64,000 bases of DNA from an uncultured Paracoccaceae bacterium (GCA_947503935.1 CANNFR010000001.1:62001-126000); one strand, 5' to 3'; positions 27,748-36,447 are shown, counted from the first letter of the stretch. Notes: a model not told the origin generated them from the letters alone. Program-made: numbers and translations.

Positions 27748-29235
27748 ATGGTAGAGCGCAAGACGGTCGCAGTGATCGGCGGCGGGGTCAGCGGGCTGGC
27801 CGCCGCCAAGGCGTTCGACGAGAAGGGGCACCGGGTCACGGGGTTCGAACGCAGCCACGATTTCGGGGGGGTATGGGAGCTGTCACGCTCGTACCCCGAC
27901 GTGCAGACGCAATCGCCGAAGGATCTGTACTGCTACACCGATCACCCGATGCCCGAGAGCTATCCTGAATGGCCCAAAGGCCCGCAGGTGCATGCCTATC
28001 TGCATTCCTATGCCGAGAAGCATAAGTTGGGCCGGCTGTTTCGTCTGAACACCCAGGTCAAGGCGATGGAACGACGGGCCGATGGCAAGCCGGGCTGGAC
28101 GCTGGTGCTGGAAAGTGCCGGGCGCGAGCGCCGGGAGGATTTCGACTTCGTCGCCGTCTGCACGGGGCAGTTTTCCGAGAAGAATGTGATCTCGCATCCC
28201 GGGCAGGAGGCGTTCGTCGCGGGGGGCGGGCAGGTGATGCACTCGTCGGACTATACCGACCCGGAGCTCGTGCGCGGCAAGCGGGTGGTGGTGCTGGGCG
28301 GGTCGAAATCGGCCACCGATATCGCGGTGAATGCCGCGAACAACGGCGCCGCCCAAGTGACGATGGTCTACCGCGAGAACGTCTGGCGCATCCCCTATTT
28401 TGTGGGCGGCATCAACTTCAAGCGACTGCTTTACATGCGCGCGCAGGAGCAGCAGTTCAACCAGTGGGGCAAGTCGGGCTTGCAGCGCGTGATTGCCGCG
28501 ATTTTCAAGCCGCTTGTCTGGGCGAATTTCCGGGGGCTGGAGACACTTCTGAAACTCCAGCTCGGGCTGAGGAAGTGGGATATGGTGCCGGATCAACCGA
28601 TCGAAAAGACGGTGTCCTGCTCGGTGCCCATCGTAACGCCGGGGCTGTTCGAGGGGTTCAAGTCGGGCGCGATCCGGCCGGTGCGGGGCACGTTCGAGCG
28701 CTACGAGCGCGACAGCGTGGTTCTGTCGACGGGCGAGGCGGTGGGATGTGATCTGGCCGTGCTGGCCGTGGGCTGGATATTGGGCGTGCCGTTCCTGCCC
28801 GAGGAGTACCGCGCAAAGCTGATCGACCCGGACGGGCAGTACCGCGTCTACCGGCTGGCGGTGAACCCGGACCTGCCGGATATCGGGTTCGTCGGCTTCA
28901 ATTCGAGCTTTTGCACGGTGCTGTCGGCCGAGATGATCGCCAACTGGTTGGTGCGTTATGCCGACGGGCAACTGGCGCATCAGCCTTCCGACACCGAGAT
29001 GCGCGAGAATATCGAGATGATGCTGGCCTGGCGCCGGGATGAACGCCCCGCCGCGCAAGTCTATGGCGGCCTCTGTTCGGCGCCCTTCCATTTTAAACAC
29101 TTCGATGAGCTCTTGGCCGATATGGGCGCGCGGAAGAGGCGGCGGTCGAATCCGCTGGCAGAGCAGTTCTCGTACCCCAATGCGGCGGCCTACGGGGGCT
29201 TTCTGAAATCGACGCCAGAGTATCGGGCGACGTGA
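27748..29235 (+). CDS. flavin-containing monooxygenase (FMO/BVMO-like)
   Basis: 495 residues. Two nucleotide-binding motifs are seen: GGGVSGLAAAKAF for FAD at the N-terminus and VLGGSKSATDIAVNAA for NADPH near residue 190. Between them lies an FMO-type signature ending in QVMHSSDYTD. Substrates of such enzymes are heteroatoms (N or S) or ketones (Baeyer-Villiger). It starts 13 bases after the cupin. In this operon it may attack the amino group or an alicyclic ketone intermediate, but this is inference; it is not a standard part of the known 2-aminobenzoyl-CoA cluster as far as I know. Confidence 0.85.
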   Translation: MVERKTVAVIGGGVSGLAAAKAFDEKGHRVTGFERSHDFGGVWELSRSYPDVQTQSPKDLYCYTDHPMPESYPEWPKGPQVHAYLHSYAEKHKLGRLFRLNTQVKAMERRADGKPGWTLVLESAGRERREDFDFVAVCTGQFSEKNVISHPGQEAFVAGGGQVMHSSDYTDPELVRGKRVVVLGGSKSATDIAVNAANNGAAQVTMVYRENVWRIPYFVGGINFKRLLYMRAQEQQFNQWGKSGLQRVIAAIFKPLVWANFRGLETLLKLQLGLRKWDMVPDQPIEKTVSCSVPIVTPGLFEGFKSGAIRPVRGTFERYERDSVVLSTGEAVGCDLAVLAVGWILGVPFLPEEYRAKLIDPDGQYRVYRLAVNPDLPDIGFVGFNSSFCTVLSAEMIANWLVRYADGQLAHQPSDTEMRENIEMMLAWRRDERPAAQVYGGLCSAPFHFKHFDELLADMGARKRRRSNPLAEQFSYPNAAAYGGFLKSTPEYRAT

Positions 29236-29305
29236 CAAGGATGGGCGGGTATATTGCGATGAAGAATTGTCGGGCAAAGTTGACGACATCGTGTGGATGG
29301 CGGGG

Positions 29306-29719
29306 ATGAAGAGCTTCAGCTTCCCCCAGAAGATCATGTTCAAGCATTGCGACCCGGCCGGGATCGTCTTCTATCCGCGCTATTTTGAGATCATCAACGA
29401 CGTGGTCGAGACATTCTTTGCCGATGGTCTGGGCATCCCGTTCGACAAGCTTCTCGCCGAAGCGGGTGTGCCCACAGCCACCACCAGCGCGACCTTTCAC
29501 GCCCCGAGCTATCACGGCGATCACTTGGTGATCACGTTGAAGGTTACCCGGCTGGGCCAGACCAGTGTTTCGCTCGACTTTCAGGCGGCTTGCGGTGACC
29601 AAGCCCGGTTCAGCGCCACCTCGACCCTTGTCTATGTGAATTCCGAAGGACGCCCACAGAGTTGGAGCCCGGCATTCCGCACGGCGTTTCTTCCGTATCT
29701 TGAAGAGGACCCAACATGA
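29306..29719 (+). CDS. 4-hydroxybenzoyl-CoA thioesterase-family hydrolase
   Basis: 137 residues from the ATG at 29306 with GGA at eight bases; earlier starts at 29267 (TTG) and 29297 (ATG) are alternatives. A hot-dog fold thioesterase is indicated by MFKHCDPAGIVFYPRYFEIIND, where the Asp in CDPAG is the catalytic residue of 4HBT-type enzymes, and by LDFQAAC and STLVYVN strands. It probably releases CoA from dead-end aryl-CoA or pathway intermediates. Confidence 0.88.
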   Translation: MKSFSFPQKIMFKHCDPAGIVFYPRYFEIINDVVETFFADGLGIPFDKLLAEAGVPTATTSATFHAPSYHGDHLVITLKVTRLGQTSVSLDFQAACGDQARFSATSTLVYVNSEGRPQSWSPAFRTAFLPYLEEDPT

Positions 29720-30117
29720 GCCACCAGGTCATTCAACCAGAGGGGTGGGCGCCTGCGAAAGGCTATGCCAACGGCATGCTGACCGCCGAGGGCACGCTCT
29801 ATATCGGTGGACAGATCGGCTGGACGGCGGAGCAGCGGTTCGAGACGCATGATTTCATCGGGCAGATGGAGCAGGCTTTGCGCAACATCCTGGCCATCGT
29901 CGAGGCCGCCGGGGGCCGGGCGGAAGATATCACGCGGCTGACCTGGTTCGTGATCGACAAAGCCGAATACCTGGCGCGACAGCGCGAGGTGGGCGAAGTC
30001 TATCGTCGCGTCTTGGGGCGGCATTTCCCCGCGATGTCGATGCTGGTCGTCGCCGGGTTGATCGAGGACGAGGCGCTCTTGGAGATCGAGGCGACGGCGG
30101 TTCTTACCCCGCGCTGA
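29716..30117 (+). CDS. Rid (YjgF/YER057c/UK114) family protein with altered active site
   Basis: 133 residues, the Rid size and fold: GGQIGW near the first strand, MEQALRNILAIVEAAGG, and LLEIEATAVL at the end. In RidA the catalytic arginine sits in a PAR-S segment; here the same place reads FPAMSML, so Arg is Met. It therefore may not act as a standard imine deaminase. It is the last gene of the plus operon and overlaps the thioesterase by four bases. An enamine/imine intermediate would be expected from 2-aminobenzoyl-CoA, which makes a Rid protein logical here. Confidence 0.9.
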   Translation: MSHQVIQPEGWAPAKGYANGMLTAEGTLYIGGQIGWTAEQRFETHDFIGQMEQALRNILAIVEAAGGRAEDITRLTWFVIDKAEYLARQREVGEVYRRVLGRHFPAMSMLVVAGLIEDEALLEIEATAVLTPR

Positions 30118-30138
30118 GCGATCAGTTTTTGGCGCGGG
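30108..30138. terminator. possible shared terminator between convergent operons
   Basis: CCCGCGC (30108-30114) pairs with GCGCGGG (30132-30138) around a 17-base loop that spans both stop codons and contains a T-run on the plus strand. The loop is long and the T-run lies inside it, so this is weak evidence. Confidence 0.25.
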
Positions 30139-31363
30139 TTACCTTGCCGAAGCCCGCCATCTTGGCGTAGCCGCCGACGATGGCCTCACGGTCCTCGTAG
30201 CTCAGCACCTCGTCGATGTTATCGAAGCCCGCCGGGGCCAGCCGCTCGACCACGTCGATCACGCCTTCGGGACCGCCCTTGCGGTTGTTGCGGACGATCT
30301 CGGCAGTCTTGGGCAGCCGGTCCTTCTCATAGGCCCAGAGCGCGGCGCGGGGATGTTCGGCGCGGGCCAGCGCATCGGCCAGCGACCGCGCATCCAGAAT
30401 GGCCTGGCTCGCCCCGTTCGAGCCCACGGGATACATCGGATGCGCCGCATCGCCGAGGAGCGTGATGCGCCCGAAGGTCCAGCGCGGCAGGGGGTCACGG
30501 TCGGCCATGGGGTATTCGAAGATCGTGGGCGTGGCGCGCACCAGCCCCTCGATATCGAAGCCCGGCACTGTGAAGCGTTTCGCATGCGGCAGGACCAGCG
30601 AAAGCGGCACCTGGCGCGACCAGTTGTTGGCGGGCGGCGGCGAGATGGCGGGGTCCTTCACGCGGATGTTCACCACCCAGTTGGTCAGCTGTCGGCCCTC
30701 CTTCGCGGGCGCGATCGGGTAGAGCACGAACTTGCCGCCGAGGCCGCCGCCGATCGCCATGCTCTCGCCGTCTTCCCATTGCGGCCACTCGGCCGCGCCG
30801 CGCCACATCATCACGCCGTTCCAACTAGGCGCGCCCTCGTCGGGGTAGAAGACGCGGCGCCCGGCGGAATGGATGCCGTCGGCGCAGATCAGAACATCGC
30901 CGCGTGCGGTCATGCCCGCCGAGCCGTCTATGCTATTGGCGAAATGCGCGGTCACGCCGCCTTCGTCCTGCACCATGCCGGCGAGGCGGGCGCCGGTGCG
31001 GATCGCGTCCGCTCCCAGACGCTCGACCACCGCATCATGGATCAGCTTTTGCAGGCGCCCCCGGTGGACCGAGAATTGCGGCACATCGTGGCCGGCATGC
31101 AGGCCACGGAGCTCCGACCAGACCTCGGCGCCGCTGCGCGTCAGATACGAGAGTTTGCGCGTGCGGATGCCCACCGCGTCAAGCGCAGGCAAAAGCCCCA
31201 GCGCGTCAAGCTCGGCAATGGCGTGGGGCAGGACGTTGATGCCAACGCCCACCTCGCGCAGCTCGGCCGCGACCTCGAAGATCTGCGCCTGGATGCCGCG
31301 TGCATGCAGCATCAGCGCCGTCGTCAGCCCGCCGATCCCGGCGCCTGCGATCAGAACCCGCAT
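30122..31363 (-). CDS. FAD-dependent aromatic hydroxylase, PhzS-like
   Basis: 413 residues. FAD motifs: VLIAGAGIGGLTTALML at the N-terminus, CADGIHSAGRR in the middle, and DRDPLPRWTFGRITLLGDAAHPMYPVGSNGASQAILD (in parts). The last stretch, together with MMWRGAAEW and GVGINVLPHAIAEL, closely follows PhzS, the phenazine-carboxylate hydroxylase of Pseudomonas, and less closely salicylate hydroxylases. It probably hydroxylates (or oxidatively decarboxylates) an aromatic acid with NAD(P)H and O2. It lies four bases after the cupin copy 2 gene in the minus operon. It may handle a related substrate before CoA activation. Confidence 0.88.
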   Translation of the reverse strand: MRVLIAGAGIGGLTTALMLHARGIQAQIFEVAAELREVGVGINVLPHAIAELDALGLLPALDAVGIRTRKLSYLTRSGAEVWSELRGLHAGHDVPQFSVHRGRLQKLIHDAVVERLGADAIRTGARLAGMVQDEGGVTAHFANSIDGSAGMTARGDVLICADGIHSAGRRVFYPDEGAPSWNGVMMWRGAAEWPQWEDGESMAIGGGLGGKFVLYPIAPAKEGRQLTNWVVNIRVKDPAISPPPANNWSRQVPLSLVLPHAKRFTVPGFDIEGLVRATPTIFEYPMADRDPLPRWTFGRITLLGDAAHPMYPVGSNGASQAILDARSLADALARAEHPRAALWAYEKDRLPKTAEIVRNNRKGGPEGVIDVVERLAPAGFDNIDEVLSYEDREAIVGGYAKMAGFGKVTRAKN

Positions 31364-31366
31364 CGC

Positions 31367-31819
31367 TCACGCATCCTCAGGCGGCAGGAAATCGACCTCG
31401 TGCTGGGCCGAGATCGCCACCACCTCTGCCGGGTTGGCGCTGGGGCCAAGGTTGTGCAGCGCCCAGAAAAGGTCGAAGAGCCGCCGGGTCGGCGCGACCC
31501 AGAACAGGCATTTGATCGTTGTGTCAGACTTGTTGAAGATCCCGTGCGGGATGCCCATCGGCAGGCGGATCAGGTCGCCGGGTTCGGCGTATTGCTCCTG
31601 ACCGTCAAGCAACAGATCAAAGCGCCCGTCCAGGACATAGATGAACTCGTCCTGGGTAGGGTGGATATGGGGCGGCACGAAGGTGCCCTTGGGCAGCGTT
31701 GCGTGCCAGGCCATTGAGGCCTCGGAATGCTGCTTGGGCACATAGGTCTGGCCGAGGATGTTCCAGGCGATGTTGTCGATGCCCTCATTGGTGCGGGTGA
31801 CCCCGGCATTCATCTTCAT
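31367..31819 (-). CDS. cupin-domain protein, copy 2 of a paralogous pair
   Basis: 150 residues from the ATG at 31819, which has GGGAGG six bases upstream. Cupin motifs FVPPHIHPTQDEFIYVLDG and LPMGIPHGIFN hold the probable metal ligands. It aligns along its whole length with the cupin at 27289-27735. Having one copy in each convergent operon suggests an ancient duplication and related but distinct substrates. It is placed between the ABC importer genes and the PhzS-like hydroxylase. Confidence 0.85.
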   Translation of the reverse strand: MKMNAGVTRTNEGIDNIAWNILGQTYVPKQHSEASMAWHATLPKGTFVPPHIHPTQDEFIYVLDGRFDLLLDGQEQYAEPGDLIRLPMGIPHGIFNKSDTTIKCLFWVAPTRRLFDLFWALHNLGPSANPAEVVAISAQHEVDFLPPEDA

Positions 31820-31845
31820 CTGCAACCTCCCCTATTGCTGACCTT

Positions 31846-32547
31846 TTACACGTGCAGGAACCGCTCCTTGATATCGGGTGTGGCCAAAAACTCACCCGTC
31901 GTTCCCTGCCAGACGACCTTACCACGTTCCAACACCACGTGCCGATCGGCGAAACGGGTCAGCGCGTCGACATTCTTGTCGATCACCAAGATCGCCTCGC
32001 CTTCATCCTTCAGGCGCCGCAGACAGGCCCAGATATCCTGCCGGATCAGAGGGGCCAGCCCCTCGGTCGCCTCATCCAGCACGACCAGCTTGGGGTTGGT
32101 CATCAAGGCGCGGCCGATGGCCAGCATCTGCTGTTCGCCCCCCGACAGCTGGTTGCCCATGTTGCGGCGACGGTCCTTCAGTTTCGGGAACAGCCCGAAC
32201 ACCGTCTCCAATGTCCATTTCGACCCGCCCTTGCCGGGGCGCCGCGCGGTGGCCAGCAGGTTCTCGGTCACGCTGAGGGTTGGGAAAATCTGCCGGCCCT
32301 CGGGCACCAGGCCCAAACCCGCCTCGGCTACCTTGTGAGGCGCGGCCCCGGTCAGATCGACATCGTCGATCACAACCCGGCCCCCGCGCTGCTTCACCAG
32401 CCCGAAGATGCTGCTGATCGTGGTGGTCTTGCCCATGCCGTTACGGCCCAGAAGGGTCACCACCTCACCGGCGGCGACATGCAAATCCACGCCGAACAGG
32501 ACGTGGCTTTCGCCGTAGGCTGCGTGCAGATCCTCAACCCTCAGCAT
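31846..32547 (-). CDS. branched-chain-type ABC transporter ATP-binding protein (LivF-like)
   Basis: 233 residues, the LivF length. Walker A GRNGMGKTTTISSI, signature LSGGEQQMLAIGRALM and Walker B KLVVLDEATEGL are clear. It is the second ATPase of the importer and shares one base with the livG-like stop. With the neighbouring permeases and binding protein it forms a complete HAAT-family importer, here most likely for an aromatic acid because of its operon partners. Confidence 0.94.
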   Translation of the reverse strand: MLRVEDLHAAYGESHVLFGVDLHVAAGEVVTLLGRNGMGKTTTISSIFGLVKQRGGRVVIDDVDLTGAAPHKVAEAGLGLVPEGRQIFPTLSVTENLLATARRPGKGGSKWTLETVFGLFPKLKDRRRNMGNQLSGGEQQMLAIGRALMTNPKLVVLDEATEGLAPLIRQDIWACLRRLKDEGEAILVIDKNVDALTRFADRHVVLERGKVVWQGTTGEFLATPDIKERFLHV

Positions 32548-33296
32548 CAGGCGGTGGCCTCCTCGCCCAGATAGGCGGTGCGCACCGCGGGGTTGGCGCG
32601 GATCTCGGCCGGGGTGCCGGTGGCGATAATCTCGCCGTAGACCAGAACCGAGATACGGTCGGCCAGCGAGAAGACGGCGTCCATGTCATGCTCGATCAAA
32701 ACGGTGGTGATCTTGCCCTTCAGGTCCAGTAAAAGCGCAACCAGGGCCTCGGCGTCCTGGCCGCCGGTTCCGGCCAGAGGCTCATCCAAGAGCAACAGCT
32801 TGGGTTCGGTTGCCATCGCGATGGCCAGTTCCAGCCGACGATGGTCGCCATGCGACAGCGCGCTGGCCTTCAGATGCGCCCGGTCGGCCAGGCCGACATC
32901 CCGCAGCTTGTGCATCGCCGCCTTGTTCAACACCTCTTCCCGCGCCACGGGGGCGAAGAAGCGAAAGCTTGAGCCGTCCTTGGCCTGCACGGCCAGCGCC
33001 ACATTCTCAAGCACCGTGAAGCCCGGCAGGATCGAGGTAATCTGAAACGACCGGGCGAGACCCAGATGCACCCGTTCAGCCATGCCAAGGCGGGTGATAT
33101 CGCGCCCCTCGAACAGGATCTGCCCCGAATCCGGGCGGGACTGACCGGACAATTGCGTGATCAACGTCGTCTTGCCCGCGCCGTTCGGGCCGATGATGGC
33201 GTGCAATTCGCCAGGCTCCACATCCAACGACAGGTCGTCGGTCACCTTCAGCGCGCCATAGGCCTTCTTCAAATTCCGCACCGACAGCATACTCAT
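32547..33296 (-). CDS. branched-chain-type ABC transporter ATP-binding protein (LivG-like)
   Basis: 249 residues from the ATG at 33296 that overlaps the permease stop; the frame further upstream is only a shadow of the permease gene. Walker A GPNGAGKTTLITQLSG, the LivG-type signature LSHGDHRRLELAIAMA and Walker B LLLLDEPLAGT are visible. The SHGDHR form replaces the usual SGGQ and is typical of LivG. It energises uptake together with the LivF-like protein. Confidence 0.94.
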   Translation of the reverse strand: MSMLSVRNLKKAYGALKVTDDLSLDVEPGELHAIIGPNGAGKTTLITQLSGQSRPDSGQILFEGRDITRLGMAERVHLGLARSFQITSILPGFTVLENVALAVQAKDGSSFRFFAPVAREEVLNKAAMHKLRDVGLADRAHLKASALSHGDHRRLELAIAMATEPKLLLLDEPLAGTGGQDAEALVALLLDLKGKITTVLIEHDMDAVFSLADRISVLVYGEIIATGTPAEIRANPAVRTAYLGEEATA

Positions 33297-34270
33297 TTGC
33301 GCGGGCCCCGGATGCGTTCGACCAGACCGGACACACCCCCCGGTGAATAGAGCACGACCAGGATCAGGATGATCCCGAAATAGAGCTTCCAGTGATGGGT
33401 GAAGATCCCGATGATCTCCTCCAGAAGCAGCGCGATGACCGCGCCGCCGATGGCGCCTGTCAGGTTGCCGATGCCGCCCAAAACGACCATCACGATCAGC
33501 TCGCCCGAGATATGCCACGACATGAAGGCGGGCGAGATGAACTCGGCCTGGTTGGCCAGGATCACGCCCGCGATCGAGGTCATGCAGCCCGAGATGACGA
33601 AGGCCGTCAGTTGATAGCGGAAGGGCCGAAAGCCCACCGCCTCCATCCGGGTCATGTTTTCACGCGTGCCGGTCAGAACCCGGCCAAAGCGCGACATAAC
33701 AAGGCGGCTGGCCAGCAGGAAGAGGCCGATCAGAATGGCCAGCGTGACGTAGTAAAGGCTGAGATCGCTTTCCAGAAAACGCGTGCCGAAGAAGGTCGAC
33801 CGATCGGCCAGCGTCGTGCCGTCATCCCCGCCGAAAGCCGACAGCGAGACGAAGAAGAAATAGGCCATCTGCCCGAAGGCCAGCGTGATCATGATGAAAT
33901 AGATGCCGCGCGTTCTGATTGAAATCGCGCCGGTGATTGTCGCGAAGACCGCCGACACCGCCATGGCCGCCAGGATATGCAGCGAGATATCAGTGATCCC
34001 GTATCGCGAGAGGATGGCCACCGAATAGGCGCCGAACCCGATATAGGCCGCATGCCCGAACGAGACCATCGCGCCGTAGCCCAGGATCAGATCCAGTGCC
34101 ATCGCGGCGATGGCAAAGGCCAGAATGCGCGTGCCGATCACCGTCAGGAATGGATCATTGGTCAGCGCCGCGAAAGCGGGCAGAAGGGCCGCCAGCGCGA
34201 AGATCACCCAAGCGGCCTTGGTACGGCCCAGCATGCGCGCGCGTGGCATCGGCTGTTCGGCAACGCTCAT
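33293..34270 (-). CDS. branched-chain-type ABC transporter permease (LivM-like)
   Basis: 325 residues with about eight to ten hydrophobic segments. The LivM signature YGAMVSFGHAAYIGFGAYSVAIL and the later GGIGNLTGAIGGAVIALLLEEII (coupling region, in parts) are present. It overlaps the LivH-like gene by four bases and the LivG-like gene by four bases. It is an inner-membrane channel subunit. Confidence 0.94.
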   Translation of the reverse strand: MSVAEQPMPRARMLGRTKAAWVIFALAALLPAFAALTNDPFLTVIGTRILAFAIAAMALDLILGYGAMVSFGHAAYIGFGAYSVAILSRYGITDISLHILAAMAVSAVFATITGAISIRTRGIYFIMITLAFGQMAYFFFVSLSAFGGDDGTTLADRSTFFGTRFLESDLSLYYVTLAILIGLFLLASRLVMSRFGRVLTGTRENMTRMEAVGFRPFRYQLTAFVISGCMTSIAGVILANQAEFISPAFMSWHISGELIVMVVLGGIGNLTGAIGGAVIALLLEEIIGIFTHHWKLYFGIILILVVLYSPGGVSGLVERIRGPRK

Positions 34271-35187
34271 GTCGTTTTGCGCCCGAACAGCCCATCGGGT
34301 TTCGCGAAGAGGATCGCGGCCATCAGGATATAGACCAGCATCGGCGCCAATGTACGGCCAACCTGCGAGGCATCTGAGGAATCCATCACCATCCTGAGGA
34401 GGATAGGCCCAAAGGTGCGCCCCAGCGTATCGACCATCGCCACCAGCAACGCGCCCAGAAACGCCCCTCGGATCGACCCGATGCCACCGATGACGATCAC
34501 CACGAAAGTCAGGATCAGAACGCTCTCACCCATGCCAGTATCCACCGACAGGATCGGCGCGACCATGGCGCCCGCAAAGCAGGCCAGCATCACACCGAAG
34601 GCGAAGATCATGGTGAAGAGCCGGGTGATATTCACGCCCAGGGCCGCGACCATCCGCTGATTGGTGGCCCCGGCCCTCAGCAGCATCCCGATACGGGTGT
34701 GGTTGACCAGAAGATAAAGCATCAGCGCCGCCAGCAGCCCCGTCGCGATGATCGCCAGCCGGTAGACGGGGTATTGCAGCGGCCCGACCAGCGCGATTGA
34801 GCCTGACAGCAATTCTGGCACCGGCACGGACAAGGGCGCGCTGCCCCAGATGATCTTGACCCCCTCGCTGACGATCATGACCAGCCCGAAAGTGGCCAGC
34901 ACCTGATCGAGATGCGATCGGTGATAGAGTTTTCGGATCACCAGATATTCAACCAGCAATCCGAAGACCAAGGCCGCCGGGATGGCCAGCAGCATGCCCA
35001 GGGTGAAGCTGCCTGTCATCGCGACGAACGTCGCCATCAGATAGGCGCCTACCATGTAGAGAACCCCGTGGGCGAGGTTCACGAAATCCATGATCCCGAA
35101 GACCAGCGTCAGCCCGGCCGCGATCAGAAACAGCAACACACCGAACTGAAGCCCGTTCAGCAGCTGCAAAATGAACAGATTGGTCAT
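34267..35187 (-). CDS. branched-chain-type ABC transporter permease (LivH-like)
   Basis: 306 residues, strongly hydrophobic. It starts MTNLFILQLLNGLQFGVLLFL and carries MDFVNLAHGVLYMVGAYL and GGIGSIRGAFLGALLVAMVDTLG, the LivH hallmarks. It is the first permease of the importer, 39 bases downstream of the binding-protein gene. Confidence 0.94.
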   Translation of the reverse strand: MTNLFILQLLNGLQFGVLLFLIAAGLTLVFGIMDFVNLAHGVLYMVGAYLMATFVAMTGSFTLGMLLAIPAALVFGLLVEYLVIRKLYHRSHLDQVLATFGLVMIVSEGVKIIWGSAPLSVPVPELLSGSIALVGPLQYPVYRLAIIATGLLAALMLYLLVNHTRIGMLLRAGATNQRMVAALGVNITRLFTMIFAFGVMLACFAGAMVAPILSVDTGMGESVLILTFVVIVIGGIGSIRGAFLGALLVAMVDTLGRTFGPILLRMVMDSSDASQVGRTLAPMLVYILMAAILFAKPDGLFGRKTT

Positions 35188-35226
35188 TGCGTCCCCGCGC
35201 CTCGGATCCGGGCCAATCGCCTCAGG

Positions 35227-36390
35227 TCACTCCATCGAACACAGGGCTGCGTAGTTGTCCTGATAATCCTCGAAGATCTTCTCGACGATCGAGGTCTGGA
35301 ATTTGCCGTCCTCACGTTTGACCGCCTGCACCAGATAGAAATCCTGGATCGGGTACTGGTTGTTCCCGAAAGAGAAATCGCCCCGCGGGCTTTCAAAATC
35401 AGCAGCGCGCAAGGCCGCGCGGAGGGCATCCTTATCCCCGAGGTTTCCGTTCACCGCGCGCACGGCCGAATCGATCAGTTGCGCGGCGTCATAGGCCTGC
35501 ATGGCATAGGTACCTGGAACGTGGTCGTATTTGGCCTCGTAGGCCGACACGAAGGCGCGGTTGGCATCATTGTCCATATCCGGCGCCCAGGTCGCGCCGC
35601 CGAGGAAGCCGACGGCGGCATCCTGCGTGGCCGGCAGGGTGGTCTCATCAACCGTGAAGGCCGACAGGAACGGGATCTCGGTCAGGCCGGCTTGCGTGTA
35701 TTGCTTGACCAGGTTCACGCCCATGCCACCCGGCATGAAGGTGAAAACCGCATCAGGTTGAAACGCGGCGATCTGCCCCAGCTCGGACGAGAAATCCAGC
35801 TGCCCAAGCTCGGTGAAAATCTCGCTGGCGACACCGCCGGTATAGGACCGTTTGAAACCATTCAGACTGTCGATGCCCGCCTGATAATTCGGCGCCATGA
35901 GGAAGACGTTGTCAAAGCCCTGGCTCTGCGCGTAGGCCCCCATAACTTCGTGGTTCTGATCATTCTGATACGAGGTCACGAAGAAGTTCGGATGACATTC
36001 CTCACCGGCAAAGTTCGAGGTTCCGGCATTCGAGCTGATTAGGATCGCGCCACTTTCGGTAACGGGCTTGTGGATGGCGATCAGGACGTTTGAGAAAATT
36101 GGGCCGACCACAAAATCAACCTCATCCCGCTCAACCAGTTCGCGCGCCCGGCTGGCGGCCAGATCGGGCTTGCGTTCATCATCAACCACGATGATCTCGG
36201 TTTCCATGCCGCCCATGTCGCCAATTTGTTCGGCGGCCAGCAGAAATCCGTTTCGGGCCTGATCGCCCAGGGCCGCCGCAGGCCCGGAAAGCGAATAGAT
36301 CAAGCCGATCTTCAACTTGCCATCGTCGGCCATAGCAGCCCCCGACAGGCAAGTTGCGCCCAGCATCGCAAGCAAAAATGTCCGTCTCAT
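35227..36390 (-). CDS. ABC transporter substrate-binding protein (branched-chain/aromatic-acid type)
   Basis: 387 residues. A signal peptide (MRRTFLLAMLGATCLSGAAMA) precedes a type I periplasmic-binding fold: LKIGLIYSLSGPAAALGDQARNGFLLA, then VDFVVGPIFSNVLIAIHKPV and ISSNAGTSNFAG. The start at 36390 is chosen because GGGGAG lies six bases before it, while the upstream ATG at 36396 would abut that site. Related proteins bind benzoate-like or phenylpropanoid acids as well as amino acids. The gene order puts it first in the importer operon, next to the shared operator. Confidence 0.92.
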   Translation of the reverse strand: MRRTFLLAMLGATCLSGAAMADDGKLKIGLIYSLSGPAAALGDQARNGFLLAAEQIGDMGGMETEIIVVDDERKPDLAASRARELVERDEVDFVVGPIFSNVLIAIHKPVTESGAILISSNAGTSNFAGEECHPNFFVTSYQNDQNHEVMGAYAQSQGFDNVFLMAPNYQAGIDSLNGFKRSYTGGVASEIFTELGQLDFSSELGQIAAFQPDAVFTFMPGGMGVNLVKQYTQAGLTEIPFLSAFTVDETTLPATQDAAVGFLGGATWAPDMDNDANRAFVSAYEAKYDHVPGTYAMQAYDAAQLIDSAVRAVNGNLGDKDALRAALRAADFESPRGDFSFGNNQYPIQDFYLVQAVKREDGKFQTSIVEKIFEDYQDNYAALCSME

Positions 36391-36447
36391 TGTCATCTCC
36401 CCAGCTGTCGATAGCGATTCACAGCCAGAGGCCCCCCGCCATCAGAT

